The translations under genes and the position numbers were made by a program. Positions 22,423 to 33,589 of a stretch of DNA of 64,000 bases are shown piece by piece (position 1 is the first letter of the stretch; every line of letters begins with the position of its first letter). Source of the DNA: Dolomedes plantarius (Eukaryota > Arthropoda > Arachnida > Araneae > Dolomedidae); the NCBI GenBank assembly GCA_907164885.2, contig OU015496.1, positions 108,323,707 to 108,387,706 on the forward strand, in the 5' to 3' direction. The notes under the pieces were generated by a model that did no database searches, had not been told where the DNA came from, and saw only the letters and a program-made list of their open reading frames with translations.

Positions 22423-23189
22423 ACTAGCTGAAAACCCGTACTTCGCTACGGAGTACATTCAAATTAAATACAACGGTCTATGTATGCAATCAATGCCAAA
22501 AATATGAATAAATATATTTATAATATATACAACGATCAATGTATGCAATTGAGGCAAAAAAAAAAGAAAAATATATTTATAAAAAAATCTTAACGGATAT
22601 TTTGATAGACAAAATAATATAGAAAAAAATATTCAAATTAAATCTAATAGAACATACTAAAGAACATAGTACAGTTAATATAGTACTGTTTGAGGAACAT
22701 TTCTTTTACTGTCTGTTAATATTTTTTGGATAATGTCCAATCGTCTGCCGCATTAGGAAGAATTTTTTTTGTCTATTTCGTTGTTATACACGTGACGCAA
22801 AATTAAAAGAAAAGAAACCACGTGATCAGCATTTAATAAATTAAATTCTAAAAATTAATCTTTAAAAATTCACCAAAAATCATAAAATGGAGTTAAACAT
22901 TCGAAAAAGATTTCATTTTAAAGGAATTTTTCTGATCATTCTCGTAATATAAATTTTATAACCCTCGAATTATTATTTTAAATTCAAACTTTAAAGAATG
23001 TTACAAACACAGCTTAAAAATTTAATTTAAAAAAATCTAAGAGGAATTTTTCAAAAGTCTCTCTTAGTGCACCCCTACACTAGAATAAGAATCGCCATGC
23101 AAAATTTCAACCCTTTAGGTCCAGTGGTTTGGTCTGTGCGTTATATGTCAGTCAGTCAGTCAGTTAAGGAACTGTTTTATATATATAGA
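22423..23189 (-). mobile_element. non-autonomous Helitron, family B copy 1
   Basis: On the minus strand it starts TCTATATATATAAAACAGTT, followed by repeated GACT units. It ends with the hairpin CCGTAGCGAAGTACGG, then GTTTTCAGCTAGT (terminal CTAGT, plus ACTAG at 22423-22427). Flanks are A and T as expected. No Rep/helicase. Shares ends and interior (for example GCACAGACCAAACC, CTGATCACGTGG) with the copies at 43728, 49435, 57418 and 59285. Confidence 0.85.
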
Positions 23190-24589
23190 TAAAATATCTA
23201 TCTAGTGTATACTTTTTAGTCCCTTGAAGGGTAAAAATTGAACTTATTTCTTGAAAATTCTTTTTGCCTTTAACACATTGTGCTTTAAAGGGAATGCTAA
23301 CGTCTGTAAAATTTAAATTAAATTTAAAATCTTAATTTTGAAATCGTTGAATATTACACGAAATCAACTCTTCTTTAATGCCATAATAAATAAAAATCGA
23401 TGGCTACACAATTCACAAATGCACATTTGTGAACTGTTCCTTGTGAAATCATATTTGGCTCTCCTGAACCTGACAACGTTATAAAGTATTTTGAAACATG
23501 TAGCCATCCTTTTCAATTTATTGAGGAATTGACGAAGTGTTGATTACATGTTTAAGTTTTTCCCCAGTTTCTCTTTGAGTCATATTTTTTGTTGAATATT
23601 AACCTCATTAAATCGGCGTTAGAGGTTCTTGATGGGAAAAAAACACTACAAAAGACATTTTATTATTTTAAACTTTGTAACACACATATTTGAGAGTAAA
23701 GATTAATTTGAATTTATAACGAACACCGAGATAGACAAAGTGACTTATTTCCGAAAAGTTTTTTGCAATTAAATCTATGCAGTCGGTCTCGATATCCAAC
23801 AAATACACTCGTAGCCTCGTCACGCAGTAGATTTTTTGCTTTCAAACTTGCAACGAGCTTATATTAAGTTATGCGAGGTTGAAAAGTATAAGGAACAAAA
23901 AAAACCCTGATAGTTGTTTTCACCCAATTAAGGTTATACAGGAAAAGTCTGATTTATGCGTGATAGGTTGATTCCAGAAAGTGAGAGATGATTATACAGA
24001 CGGTATTTTGATTGACAAAATTGATTTCAAATTCTGGAGAGTACTACTGAAGCGGTTATTCATCAGTATTCTTCCTTTCCCCTCCATTTTAGTTTGTTTT
24101 GTTGACTTCCAACTTTCCTTTTTAAACTTATGTTCACTACACGAGTGGTGTAGTATTGCACTATAGAGCTTTTGTGAACAGTTGAAATATGTTTATTATG
24201 TAACTTATGAGTTGTAGTAAATTTGTCTCCCTGTTGGGGGATGAGCTGATGTATTTGGCAGTGTGGTGGTTGCCCCGCGTACGGCATCAGCACGGGGAAA
24301 GAAGTAATTTGGATTGGTTCCTGGATGGTCTGATTTGTAGTGCTGGAGTGAATGGTATTAAGTGGCATAACGACTATGACTTTGGAGGTAGTGAAGAGTC
24401 TCGCGGTAGCAAGGCTGGGGGATGTACTGAGTGACCGGCCTTTGGAACTGGCATGAAACGGGTTACCATCGTAGCGACGGTTATCAGTAGCAGCAATTTT
24501 CTGTATACGCGAAAAGCGTGGGACGGCGTGATTTTTGAATCCTTTCCCTTTTTAAGCAAGCCACGGAACTGGACATAATTGAAGGCACC
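23190..24589. other. unannotated sequence
   Basis: A perfect short palindrome (TTCACAAATGCACATTTGTGAA) lies near 23409-23430. The segment 24200-24560 is more GC-rich and may be 5' LINE sequence preceding the fragment at 24590, but no motif was recognised. Overlapping plus and minus ORFs of 75-101 codons lie here. Confidence 0.35.
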
Positions 24590-24995
24590 TACAAAATGAC
24601 CAGGCAACAAGTGAAGGCAAAGATTCAGGCATATGAATTAATGAAAGTCTGGTAAGAAAGGTGGGTCGAAAGTGAATTGGGGAGGCCGGTTTATAAAATC
24701 TACCCTCAGGTTTCCTTAGGAAGATTGATATCGAATTTCTATATTAATCAAGCTATCACTCAACATGGAAGCGTGGGCTCATATCAAAGAAGGTTTTTTG
24801 GGGAAGAGTGACATCTGTGCGTGCGGAGAGGTCCAGACAATAGACAATTGTTTATTTAATTGTGTAACATTGAGAGATTTGTTATCGAGTTTACCGAGGG
24901 AAATTACTGAATGGTCACCACATAAATTCTATAATGACTACTATTGTAGAAAACTCATTTTGCCTGTGATGAAAGACCTTATGGACTTTCATTAA
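24590..24995 (+). pseudogene. LINE ORF2 C-terminal fragment
   Basis: One frame reads NFYINQAITQHGSVGSYQRR, matching the 'xFLTGHGxFGSYLxRF' signature near the end of R1/jockey/I-type ORF2 proteins. A frameshift near 24795 leads to KSDICACGEVQTIDNCLFNC, the C-x-C...H/C-type zinc-knuckle-like segment that follows it ('CxCGE.ETxEHxLFxC'). The frame ends at TAA 24993-24995. Upstream 'QVKAKIQAYELMKVW*ERWV' also fits ('W...W'). The reverse transcriptase itself is not visible. One stop and at least one frameshift make this inactive; clade assignment beyond R1/jockey-like is not possible. Confidence 0.7.
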
Positions 24996-25862
24996 CCCTT
25001 TTTGGGTCATTGATTATTTTTTTTGTTTGTTTGTTTCGGTTTATATAATTGTTTATCATAGCACGTATTTATTTTGTATTGTATAGTCCTAGTCTAGCTG
25101 ATTGCTATTGTGAAATTTGTCGTCTCTCAGAATCATCCGTATACCTTCGGGAAGGATGGATTATCTTCTTGGACTTTCCCCTTTTAAGCATAATAAAGTA
25201 AACAATTCAACACGAACTGAAACAGCTTGCAGCCCCTTCAGGAGAAACGAAGTATTTTTTCATCGCTCTTTATTGAATTCTTGCTATAAAGATGCATCAA
25301 GTATGTTTTTAATGTGAAAGCCTCATCAGCGACAATAAATCAATCGGCCACTATTTATAGGGTGCCCCCATATTATTTATAGGGTCCACCCGCAACGATA
25401 TGCACCTTGTGGGAACCAAACAAAAACGGACGTGAATTCGTCACGACACGACACGTCATAGTAGTGTGCACACAACGCCTGACGCTGACGTTTTCCCACG
25501 TCAGCTGACGTTGCGGTCAGAGCGTGTCAACACGTCACGTCAGCGTAGTCTGAATACAGCTTAACACAAGTAAGAGTTCGTTTAGGACTTTGCGGAGCTA
25601 CAGGAGTTACACATGGCGAAATTCCAGGCCCCTATGTCCATTGTCATTCTTAGCCCGGGCCATCGCCCGGTTACCAGCCGAGACTGCGGGGAAGTGGTGA
25701 CAGCCGAAGCTTTGAGGGTGATACAGTGCCTCCCTTAGAGTATCCCACTCCCCCAGGAGACTGACAGTCGCGCTCTCCGTTACCAAGCACCAAGGTCCTC
25801 ACAACGGATCCCGATGCCCTGGGAGCAAGCCACACCAACCCAACTCTGGCCCCTCGGCCTAA
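24996..25862. other. unannotated; ACGT-rich palindrome cluster and GC-rich block
   Basis: 25433-25560 is crowded with ACGTCA/TGACGT/CACGTC motifs. 25620-25860 is clearly GC-rich (AGCCCGGGCCATCGCCCGGT near its start) and could be a LINE or LTR untranslated region, but no ends were found. Confidence 0.4.
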
Positions 25863-26496
25863 CCTATGGAGAAAATGTGTCTACTATTTACAGCTGCACA
25901 AATACTGATAATCCAATAAACATGTTTTTTTTCAGTAAGTCTGGATTATTTTGCAACTGACGACAGGATTCCTTTTATAAATTTCCTCTGCCAAAGGAAT
26001 TGATGTGCGTTCAAACCACACTATACCAGATTTTTCCCCCGAATAAATTAACTGTGTTTTGAACTGAAGTTCGATATTAAATGATCTGTAGGTTGAAAGC
26101 ATCATTGTATAACTTCATTTGACTTGAAGTTTTACATAAGTTGCTTTAATATTTTGTAGGAATATTCACTTGAAAAAATATACCACAAACAAAAAGAATA
26201 CACAAAAAAAAAATAAAAATTTTTACCCGTTACCACACTGAAAGTAAACAAAAGAAATAAAGATACTGAAACATAGAAAGGAATAATGTCAAAAACTCAC
26301 TAAATGGGCACACGCCCTCTACCGGAAGTTTTTATGTTTAAATGGAATTTAACATACTTTTAAAATATTTTTTTTGAATTTGTTTTAAACGATAATGTCC
26401 CAAGGTGTAAAATTTCTTTCTCTTTTACTGAGTACATTTTCTTTAAAAAAATTTAAAATATAAGTCCGCAATCCTTGGACAATTTTTCTCCATAGG
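25863..26496. mobile_element. piggyBac-like MITE, copy 1 of 2
   Basis: The ends are CCTATGGAGAAAATGTGTC (left) and GACAATTTTTCTCCATAGG (right), inverted repeats. TTAA follows the right end exactly (26497-26500) and CTAA, one base off TTAA, precedes the left. CC-starting TIRs at TTAA are the piggyBac hallmark. The next about 150 bp on the left match copy 2 at 62532-62837 (ACTATTTACAGC, TGATAATCCAATAAA, TTTATAAATTTC, CCAAAGGAAT). No transposase. Confidence 0.8.
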
Positions 26497-26838
26497 TTAA
26501 CATTGAGTGAGCGAATTGAACTTAGACAGTACACAGCAGCTTTAATAAATTTAATTTTTCAATTTTCTTCACCTTCGGTGCTAAACCTATTTTTCTGCAT
26601 CGCCAATCGGAAACGCCCTACTACTTAATTTATTGAAAATAATATATAATATAATGTTTTAATTAATTTAAAACATCAACTTACATTAACTATACACAAC
26701 TAACGTGAAAATATGTGTATAAATCCTTTTTGGAGACATAGTTTAAAGGTGAGTTACAGCTCAACTTCATTGCATAACTTCGAAGTTAATTTGGCTGGTT
26801 GAATATTTCCCTTAGAAAAATTATTTCTGGCACTTTAA

Positions 26839-27456
26839 CACTAGAAAGACGGAAAATTTTTCTTACTAAAAAAAAAAGACTGAATGCCGTTATTTTGACG
26901 GTTAAAAATAAAATCAAGAATTTCAAATATTAAATGTTCTTTCTTAAATTGTCAAATACATTAAAATTTCAATTATTTCATACCAAATTATATTAAATTA
27001 GTATTCATTTAGATATATTTTTTATGCAGGTATGCCGAGCTGACAACCTGGTATGGTTAATCCGTAAAAATATACGCATGGTTTTATGCAGTCCTTATTT
27101 TTCAACATGAATATATCCGAAGAGCCAATATTTCTGTTATTTGCAAAAGGGGCAAGAGGCGCAAAGCAACTAATATTTTCCCGGTATTATTTTAAAGATT
27201 TCTTCCTGTTTTCTATATTGCCGTCAAGTCGGCGGTTTTCAGTCTTAGTAGGTATACAACACATTTTTACCCCTCTTTACTATCGAATACAATTTCGTAA
27301 ATGTGTGTTTCGTAAATGTGTGTTTCGTAAATGTTTCGTAAATGTGTGTAAAATTAGAAAAAAAATCATAAAATTGCAGAAGCCTGAGGACATAAAGACA
27401 CGGCGCTCAACAGTATGTCGGAAACCGTCAAACTGACGACAGCCGTCTTTCTAGTG
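26839..27456. mobile_element. piggyBac-like MITE (second family)
   Basis: The left end TTAA|CACTAGAAAGACGG (TTAA at 26835-26838) is mirrored by CCGTCTTTCTAGTG|GTAA at the right, a degenerate TTAA. The CACTAGAAAG terminus is of the kind seen in piggyBac transposons. The 618-bp interior has an internal short tandem array (TTTCGTAAATGTGTG, about four partial copies, 27293-27347). The 116-codon ORF at 27086-27436 lacks any recognisable DDD domain or cysteine-rich end, so it is not called a gene. Confidence 0.78.
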
Positions 27457-27694
27457 GTAATACCTGGTAGTTCATCTATTCCTAAATTGGGCGCAGAAAA
27501 TTGTTCTTATAAACGCACATTTCATGTTGTTGCCTGATGTTTCAAAATAAAGCTTCAGATTTAATGGGGAAATAGAAAAATCTTAACAATTGACTCTAAA
27601 ATATGAATTAAAAAAAAAAAAACTATTATATTTCCTGGACATAGCTGAATTTCTAGAAAGCTGACATTCGGTATCAGAGACTAATGTTATAATC

Positions 27695-27962
27695 GTCAGC
27701 TGGGTTAGAATCGTTAGGTGGGTTATCGTTAGAATCGACTGCTGGGTTAGAGTCGTTAGGTGGGTTATCGTTAGAATGGTTAGGTGGGTTAGAATCGTTA
27801 GGTGGGTTATCGTTAGAAACGACTGCTGGGTTAGAATCGTTAGTTGGGTTATCGCTAGAATCGACTGCTGGGTTAGAATCGATAGGTGGGTTATCGATAG
27901 AATCGACTGCTGGGTTAGAATCATTAGGTGGGTTATCGTTAGAATTGACTGATGGGTTAGAA
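27695..27962. repeat. 42-bp minisatellite
   Basis: About six diverged copies of a 42-bp unit built from two related halves: GTTAGAATCGACTGCTGG and GTTAGAATCGTTAGGTGGG, each followed by GTTATC or a variant. Read on the minus strand it gives a long open frame of repeated 'ILTQQSILTITHLT', because the unit is a multiple of three without stops. This is an artefact unless transcripts are found. Confidence 0.92.
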
Positions 27963-28196
27963 TCTAATTAGCCCTTGTACAGTTAAAGATGAAACATGCA
28001 TCAAATCAGCTATATTATGTTCACCGAATTATCGGCGCATAGATTTTTTTTTATTTTTATGAAATACAAATGACTATTAGAAATATCACTAAAGCTAAAA
28101 AATAAAAAGATTATAACAGAAATGTCCTCGAAAAAAATAAAAATGTAAGTAAATTTTGACATCTTAATTCAACTATTTTTTTAAAATTGTGTTATA

Positions 28197-28447
28197 CAGG
28201 GTGGTCCAAAATTATTGAGTGCATTTCATGTTTGAAAAAATTTGCAGACTGACACAACTAGTAAATTTTTCTTGCGAAATGGTGTCGCGTCATCTAACGG
28301 CTTTTGTGGAAGTTACTTAATGTTTAAAATTTTGTTCTGTAAAACTGTTTTAAATTGTCTTTCCAATAAAACAATAAACATATACGTACCTCATTTTGTT
28401 CCCTTTTTTCAAACATGAAATGCGATCAATAATTTTGGACCAACCTA
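28197..28447. mobile_element. mariner-type MITE
   Basis: 251 bp with TIRs of about 43 bases: CAGGGTGGTCCAAAATTATT at the left and its inverse ending AATAATTTTGGACCAACCT at the right, continuing inward to TTTCAAACATGAAATGC. TA flanks both ends (28195-28196, 28448-28449). No coding. Confidence 0.88.
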
Positions 28448-29051
28448 TATTTTACTTCAAAGAACTGAGCGCAATTTTTAAAATTTTCCTGTATTCCAAA
28501 TCCTACATGCAAATCTGGGCATTAAATAGAACGATATTCGAGAATTTCTGCGTGCGCCAATAAATAACTATTTGATTAAAAAAACCCAAGATAAACAAAA
28601 ATATAAATCAAAAACTTTTAAAAGAAATTAATTGACACAGAAAAATTCTATAGATAAACTCTCAACCGTTCCAGTGTTTACAAAAAAATATATCATTAGA
28701 GGAGGTCCAAAAAGCTCTGGTGCAGAAGCGAAAAACTTCAGTCTATTGAAAACATTACTCGGCGCCCATTTTGGCGTTACATTTCCGTTAGTCGAACGGC
28801 TAGATTGAGCAATAAACGATCACCACGAGAAAGATTGCCCTAGCTCCACCTCAGGCAATCATTCCATCGATTTTGCCGCAATCAACTATGATTCGATAAA
28901 CTGATGCCAACGTACAAACATACGCTATTGGAGGAAGAAAAATATTTTCTCTTTTGTAAACAGCTTCCAGCTATGGACCCGCTTGCAGCTCATTAGACGG
29001 AGTCAAGAATTATGGAAGGGATGACCTAAAAGCTAAAATTACAGAATCGGT
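28448..29051. other. unannotated sequence
   Basis: No supported feature; a moderately GC-rich stretch lies at about 28750-28870. Confidence 0.4.
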
Positions 29052-29060
29052 ATTTTATAT

Positions 29061-29731
29061 GTCGCACCTCTGCCAGAAGAGTGTTACATCTCAAAATAGC
29101 CATATTTTCAGGAAGTGCTAAAAAAGAAATATGTCGAAATTTTATTTGTTGTTTTATGAATGCCTGTGATAATTTTTGGAAAACTTATTGTTCGAATCAT
29201 TTCAGAAGGCAAAACCATATACTATTAAATTTGTTTTCAATTTTTAAAGAATGATTTTGAATTTTAATTACAATATATAACCCTCTTCTAGTAAACTCAC
29301 TTTGTCAACATGAACTGAAATGTTCGAAGGAGTACTGTCATATCTATGCTAATGCACAATCCGTCTAAACTTTTCCCAATACAAAGAAAAAACCTTGATA
29401 ACATCAACAACAGTTTAGAAAAAAAATACAAATTTATTTTCCAAATAAAAACATATATTTAACAAACAAAATTTAATGAGCATTTTTATTACAGGAATAA
29501 TTTCATACAACAACATTAGGCACTGACAAAAATCTTATTTCCATTCTTCGCGCATGAGCAAGTTCCCCTTCCTAGTTTTGGAAGAGGGCAATAAGCGCCA
29601 TCTAGGGGATTGTGTTGGTACTAGGCTTATAACATTACTCGAGAATGAGAAGCACTGCTTATAGAGCATTGTGGTACAATTATCTCAAAATCGAAAACTT
29701 CGTAGATGTAACACTCTTCTGCAGAGCTGTG
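29061..29731. mobile_element. MITE with 9-bp flanking repeats
   Basis: The inverted ends share CTCTGC(C)AGAAGAGTGTTACATCT at 29069-29090 and its inverse AGATGTAACACTCTTCTGCAGAG at 29704-29726. ATTTTATAT is present directly outside at 29052-29060 and 29732-29740. A 9-bp duplication would fit a Mutator-like element, but the repeat is AT-only and could partly be chance. Length 671 bp; no coding domain. Confidence 0.65.
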
Positions 29732-29740
29732 ATTTTATAT

Positions 29741-30457
29741 ATCTGCGCATTCATTACATAATTTATACTCAGGAGCACGATACTCAACAAGATACTTCAG
29801 TATTATACGGGATAAGACAATATTATTTATCAAGACTGTAAAGACAACCTATATTCATTTTAATTGTGTAAACAGTTTCGAGTTCTGTTAAGTCTTGCTC
29901 TTTTTTACAAAAATAGCAATTGAGTTTTTGGAGGAAGCAAGCGTCTAGTCTCCAAAATTACTGACTATTTTATTTTCTTTCTTATCCTGTTATCTGTAGT
30001 CCTATTTTTTGTTTTCAATTCCTGACAAACTGGAATACACTTGTACGATAGTCTCATACCGCTTTCCTCAAAGAATTTCTAAAAGATTCTTGGCGAACTT
30101 TTAGGTCTTTCACTGGGCCAAGGAAATTTTTACATCTTAACTCTCCATCTTATACTGTCTAAATCAACCACAGACGAATAACTCTAGTTTTTTCCTCCTT
30201 AAAACGGAAAGGAAGCCTGAAACAGAAAATATTTCCTACAAAAGTTCTAGGAGTGACGTTAAAATTTTAACAGACCTGTTTGAAATTACTACTATCTTTT
30301 CCTATTTGATCCTTATGTAATAAATTGTGCCATATATTTTTTAAATTTAAATCCTGTGTTACCATTCCGATGAATAAATGACTTGTTTATATTACATTCT
30401 GTACATTTTGTTTTGCATGTATCATGAAATATACAGATATTCCAACACATCTGTATT
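29741..30457. other. unannotated AT-rich sequence
   Basis: No supported feature. Confidence 0.4.
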
Positions 30458-31026
30458 ATATAGGGTGAACCAAATGTTCGTAAATTTTTTTGAAATTCAT
30501 ATAAAAGGAAGAAATTATGATAAAGAAATGCGGTTTGCAAGAAAGGGCTCACAGGGAATTCCGATTTTTTTAGCAGCAGCAAGGACAAAAAAAATACTTT
30601 AAAAGTTACCGGTATATGGAGATGACATGCTAGAGATAGAGCAGAATTATGCAAATCAATCTTGCAATAAAAGACCGTGATACACTAGGATTTCTCATTC
30701 GCTCTCAGAATGTTATCATTACACGATCGAGCATTGTTGGTCAAGCTGTTAACAGTCGCCTTAGTTGTGTGGTACAATGTTCTGAAGGTCGTGTTGAACA
30801 ATTGTTATAGCAAGAATAATTGAATGAAACGTACTGCTGTCCTGTTCACTGTGTTTCGGATCGTCAGCGCCTTCTACCGGTGACTTTTTTAAGTAGTTTT
30901 TATTTTGCTGCTAAAAAAATCCGACTTCCTTGTGAGCCCTTTCTTGCAAACTGCACTTCTTTATCATAATTTCTTCCTTTTTATGAGTTTTTAGAGTTTT
31001 TATGAACTTTTGGCTCACCCGGTATA
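30458..31026. mobile_element. long-TIR MITE, copy 2 of 2
   Basis: Same layout and sequence as 14586-15144. The left arm begins TAGGGTGAACCAAATG and contains GCGGTTTGCAAGAAAGGGCT. The right arm ends TTATGAACTTTTGGCTCACCC followed by GGTATA. Both arms share the 'GCAGCAA/TTTGCTGC' and 'ACCGGT' blocks. The central part (GAATTATGCAAATCAATCTT) is also shared between copies. ORFs at 30313-30654 and 30378-30602 are read-throughs of the arm and its neighbour. Confidence 0.85.
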
Positions 31027-31084
31027 TTCTCAATCTGAAGCCAAAGCACCTGTATTACAGCAATACAATGTTGTTATAATTGCT

Positions 31085-31409
31085 TATGACCTCTGGCCGG
31101 AAATGTATTTCAGACCAGGTCTATATAGCCTTGAAGACTGAGAGGTACGGCTCTGGTTTCTAATGCCACCACAAGTGTCAGACTTCGACTTAGCCAGGTG
31201 CCACCCCAATTTTGACTGAACACCCCTAGGGTTGACATCTGGGGGGATCGTACCTTCCCTCACACACTGAACTCAAAGAAGGACTGCGGATTCAACATTT
31301 CCATATCCGGTCTAGAGACGAAGGTATTTAACGGGCGCATGTCGAAATTCGATCCGAGGTCCCTCGGTACCGAAAGCCAACACGCTACCGCTTGGCTAAC
31401 TGTGGCCAT
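31085..31409 (-). mobile_element. tRNA-derived SINE, family 2
   Basis: The minus-strand head holds an A box (TAGCCAAGCGGTAGCG) and a B-box-like GGATCGAATTTC about 40 bases later, then a body of about 250 bp containing CCATATCCGG on the opposite strand and a GGGGGGATCG block. The same body is present at 36612-36950 and, more diverged, at 60108-60434. The 3' end lies near 31085. No coding function. Confidence 0.75.
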
Positions 31410-32087
31410 TACAGGAATTTTTTACACCAAATGAAACAGAGACGGTAAAAAAGGAGAATTAAGATTTAACAAGGAATAAAAGTGTAAAGAATATCACGCA
31501 GAAAAATATCAAGGTAACTGAGCTATATAACATGAGAATTTAACGTACCAAGGGAATCTTATTTATTCGCAGGTATTGCATCTTTTTTCTCGTCTTACAT
31601 TTTACTTCTCATTCTGTGTGACTTGTATAAAAACATCTACCACAGAAAGCACAATATCTGTGCTATATATATAATTAACTTAGCTTTATGTAACTCACTT
31701 TTAATTTAAACGAATTATAGAAACATTTTTAAAGGGAAAAAATTACTTTAACTGTGCTCAGCGTAACTCGAAATAAATCTGAAGTATTTTATTTAAAACA
31801 GGCAGCTATATTTAATTTGCTTTTCGGAACTCCTTATAACTTTAATTGAGGGATATTCTAAAAAATTATGTTTGTGTTAGAGATTATGTTGAAAAATAGC
31901 ACTTTTAAAAATATGAAATTTTAATATCTTAATTTTTAAAATTTTGTCAAATGTTCATAACTTCTTAAATTAACGTAGATAAAGTTTCATAATTAACTGT
32001 AACAATTTTGTTTCTAAGGACAACATTTTTGCCACATGATTTCGAGTGGTAAAAAAAGGAAAGATCTGAAATCCATATTAAAAAATA
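31410..32087. other. unannotated AT-rich sequence
   Basis: No supported feature. Confidence 0.4.
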
Positions 32088-32229
32088 TACAGGGTGTTTC
32101 AAAAAGAATCATCATATTTGAAATGAGTATATTATGAAAAATATTGAACACAGAAACTTAAAATTAATTTTATATTACATGGCTAATCATGAAGTTTTTT
32201 TAGAAACCAAATTAAAGGTGCTTAATACG

Positions 32230-32499
32230 CACCCCTCTGAATGCACGACATATGTGTATACGGTAAGCAAATTCGTCCTAAAGTTTGCGAGCATGTCTGC
32301 ATACACTGCTTCCACGGCTGCTGTGCGTACGCAGGCAACCCGTGTCTTGGAATTGTTTATACCATCGCATAATGCTCTGAGAGGTAGGAACTACAATCTA
32401 CCAGGGTTTTGTCGATGAAGATCACGCTGAACAGATGTTACGGACTCACACTTCGCAAAGCGTAGAATACAAAATGATTTCTCTTGTGCAGTCGCCATC
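32230..32499 (-). pseudogene. mariner-type transposase N-terminal remnant
   Basis: From an ATG at 32499 the minus strand reads MATAQEKSFCILRFAKCESV, then TSVQRDLHRQ. After a stop and frameshift comes SIMRWYKQFQDTGCL. This is the paired HTH layout of a common arthropod mariner-type transposase ('MA..QEKAFCVLxFAxxxSVxxVQRxF…SIRRWYxQFxETGCL'). The catalytic domain is absent; the hAT at 32553 inserted upstream of the gene start. The subgroup is not resolved. Confidence 0.7.
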
Positions 32500-32552
32500 T
32501 TTACAAACACTGAATTGGCAGGCGAAAGAAGACCGTTAGCGCTACTTGTGGG

Positions 32553-33460
32553 TACGGTTTTTGACCCGGGTTTCCCCGAACCCGAAAACCCGGGTTTTTC
32601 AAAGATTTTACGAACCCGAAACCCGGGGAATTTTTAATGTAAATCCAGGAAATTAGTTATTTATCTAATACAGTAGAATACCAATTATATTCCTTAATTT
32701 GGAACCAAGACCAATCATATGGTGTGTTTGATAGTAAAAGTTTTAAAAAGAAAATATTTGATCTGGCAACAACCTCAATAAAACGATTATTGAAATTAAA
32801 TGATAATGGGTCAGAGTCTGAACCATAAGTAGCAGTTGAGGTGGGAGTTAAAGATGGAATTGAAGTTGATGCTACGAGTATTGGTGCTTGTACTAAACAA
32901 ATGTCCCTATCTGATGAGCTTAGTATGTTTCTGCAGGAGAATGATAATAAGGAAAATCATAAAAAATCAAAATCTGGTTCATATTTCATAAGAAAAGAAA
33001 TTAAGTTGTTTTGGGCAACAAAATGCGGACCTGAGATGCTAGATAAACTTTTCAGGTCTTTTTAACAACAATTCGACCAACTTCGGTGGAAGCAGAACGA
33101 GCATTTCCTGCAATGGGTTTCTTTGCTGATAAACTCAGAAGCCGACTCAATGGTGATATGTTAAGTGCAATGATGGTTGTAAGGCAGTTTTATAAAAAAT
33201 GAGATAGTTGTACCAGTTTTATTTATGTTATACATATATGTATATGTTTAATAACATTAAATTTATTTACTGTTATTTTTTATATTTAAAATTCTGAAAT
33301 AAATTAAATGCTTCTAATAAATTATTTATTATTTTAGTTCTTTGCTATTGACCCCCTGGAACCAACCAAGTAAACCCGGGAAAACCCGGGTTTTAAGTTA
33401 AAAAAACCGTCAAACCCGAAACCCGGGTTTTAAAAAAGTTGCTCAAAATCGAAAACCCTA
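32553..33460 (+). mobile_element. hAT transposon nested in a mariner element
   Basis: The flanking 8-mers CTTGTGGG (32545-32552) and CTTGAGGG (33461-33468) differ at one position, an old hAT target duplication. The ends are TACGGTTTTTGA and, inverted, TAGGGTTTTCGA. Both sub-terminal zones contain many AACCCGGGTTT motifs. A hAT transposase C-terminus lies at about 32841-33202 on the plus strand. The 908-bp copy has lost most of the coding region. Confidence 0.88.
32841..33202 (+). pseudogene. hAT transposase C-terminal remnant
   Basis: The first frame (32841-33065) ends SGSYFIRKEIKLFWATKCGP, then EMLDKLFRSF. After a one-base shift near 33050 the protein resumes LTTIRPTSVEAERAFPAMGF, then FADKLRSRLNGDMLSAMMVV, and ends RQFYKK at TGA 33200-33202. 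'PTSVEAERAF…KLRSRL' is the hATC dimerisation motif of hAT transposases. The DDE catalytic domain and BED zinc finger are missing. One frameshift and large 5' loss make it inactive. Confidence 0.88.
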
Positions 33461-33589
33461 CTTGAGGGCCACTGCGCGAAACTCGAGATTTCCTTCTTTC
33501 TGCCTATACATTATTCGATCAAAACGAATTAAAAGATGAATAGTTATGATTTTTTTTAAATCGGATGATTTTTTTTGAAACACCCTGTA

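Larger units (their letters stand above)
32090..33587 (-). mobile_element. mariner-type element split by a hAT
   Basis: The ends are CAGGGTGTTTCAAAAAGAAT and the inverse ATGATTTTTTTTGAAACACCCTG. TA lies outside each (32088-32089, 33588-33589). Without the nested hAT (32553-33460) it is about 580 bp. It keeps the start of a transposase on the minus strand (about 32230-32499), so it is a deletion derivative of a Tc1/mariner-superfamily element. Confidence 0.85.

Noticed and set aside
27583..27924. 113-codon minus ORF of repeated ILTITHLT
   Set aside because: Translation of the 42-bp minisatellite; no other evidence of coding.
27695..27962. CRISPR-like array or interstitial telomere
   Set aside because: Units are contiguous without spacers and are not pure TTAGG. 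The context is eukaryotic.
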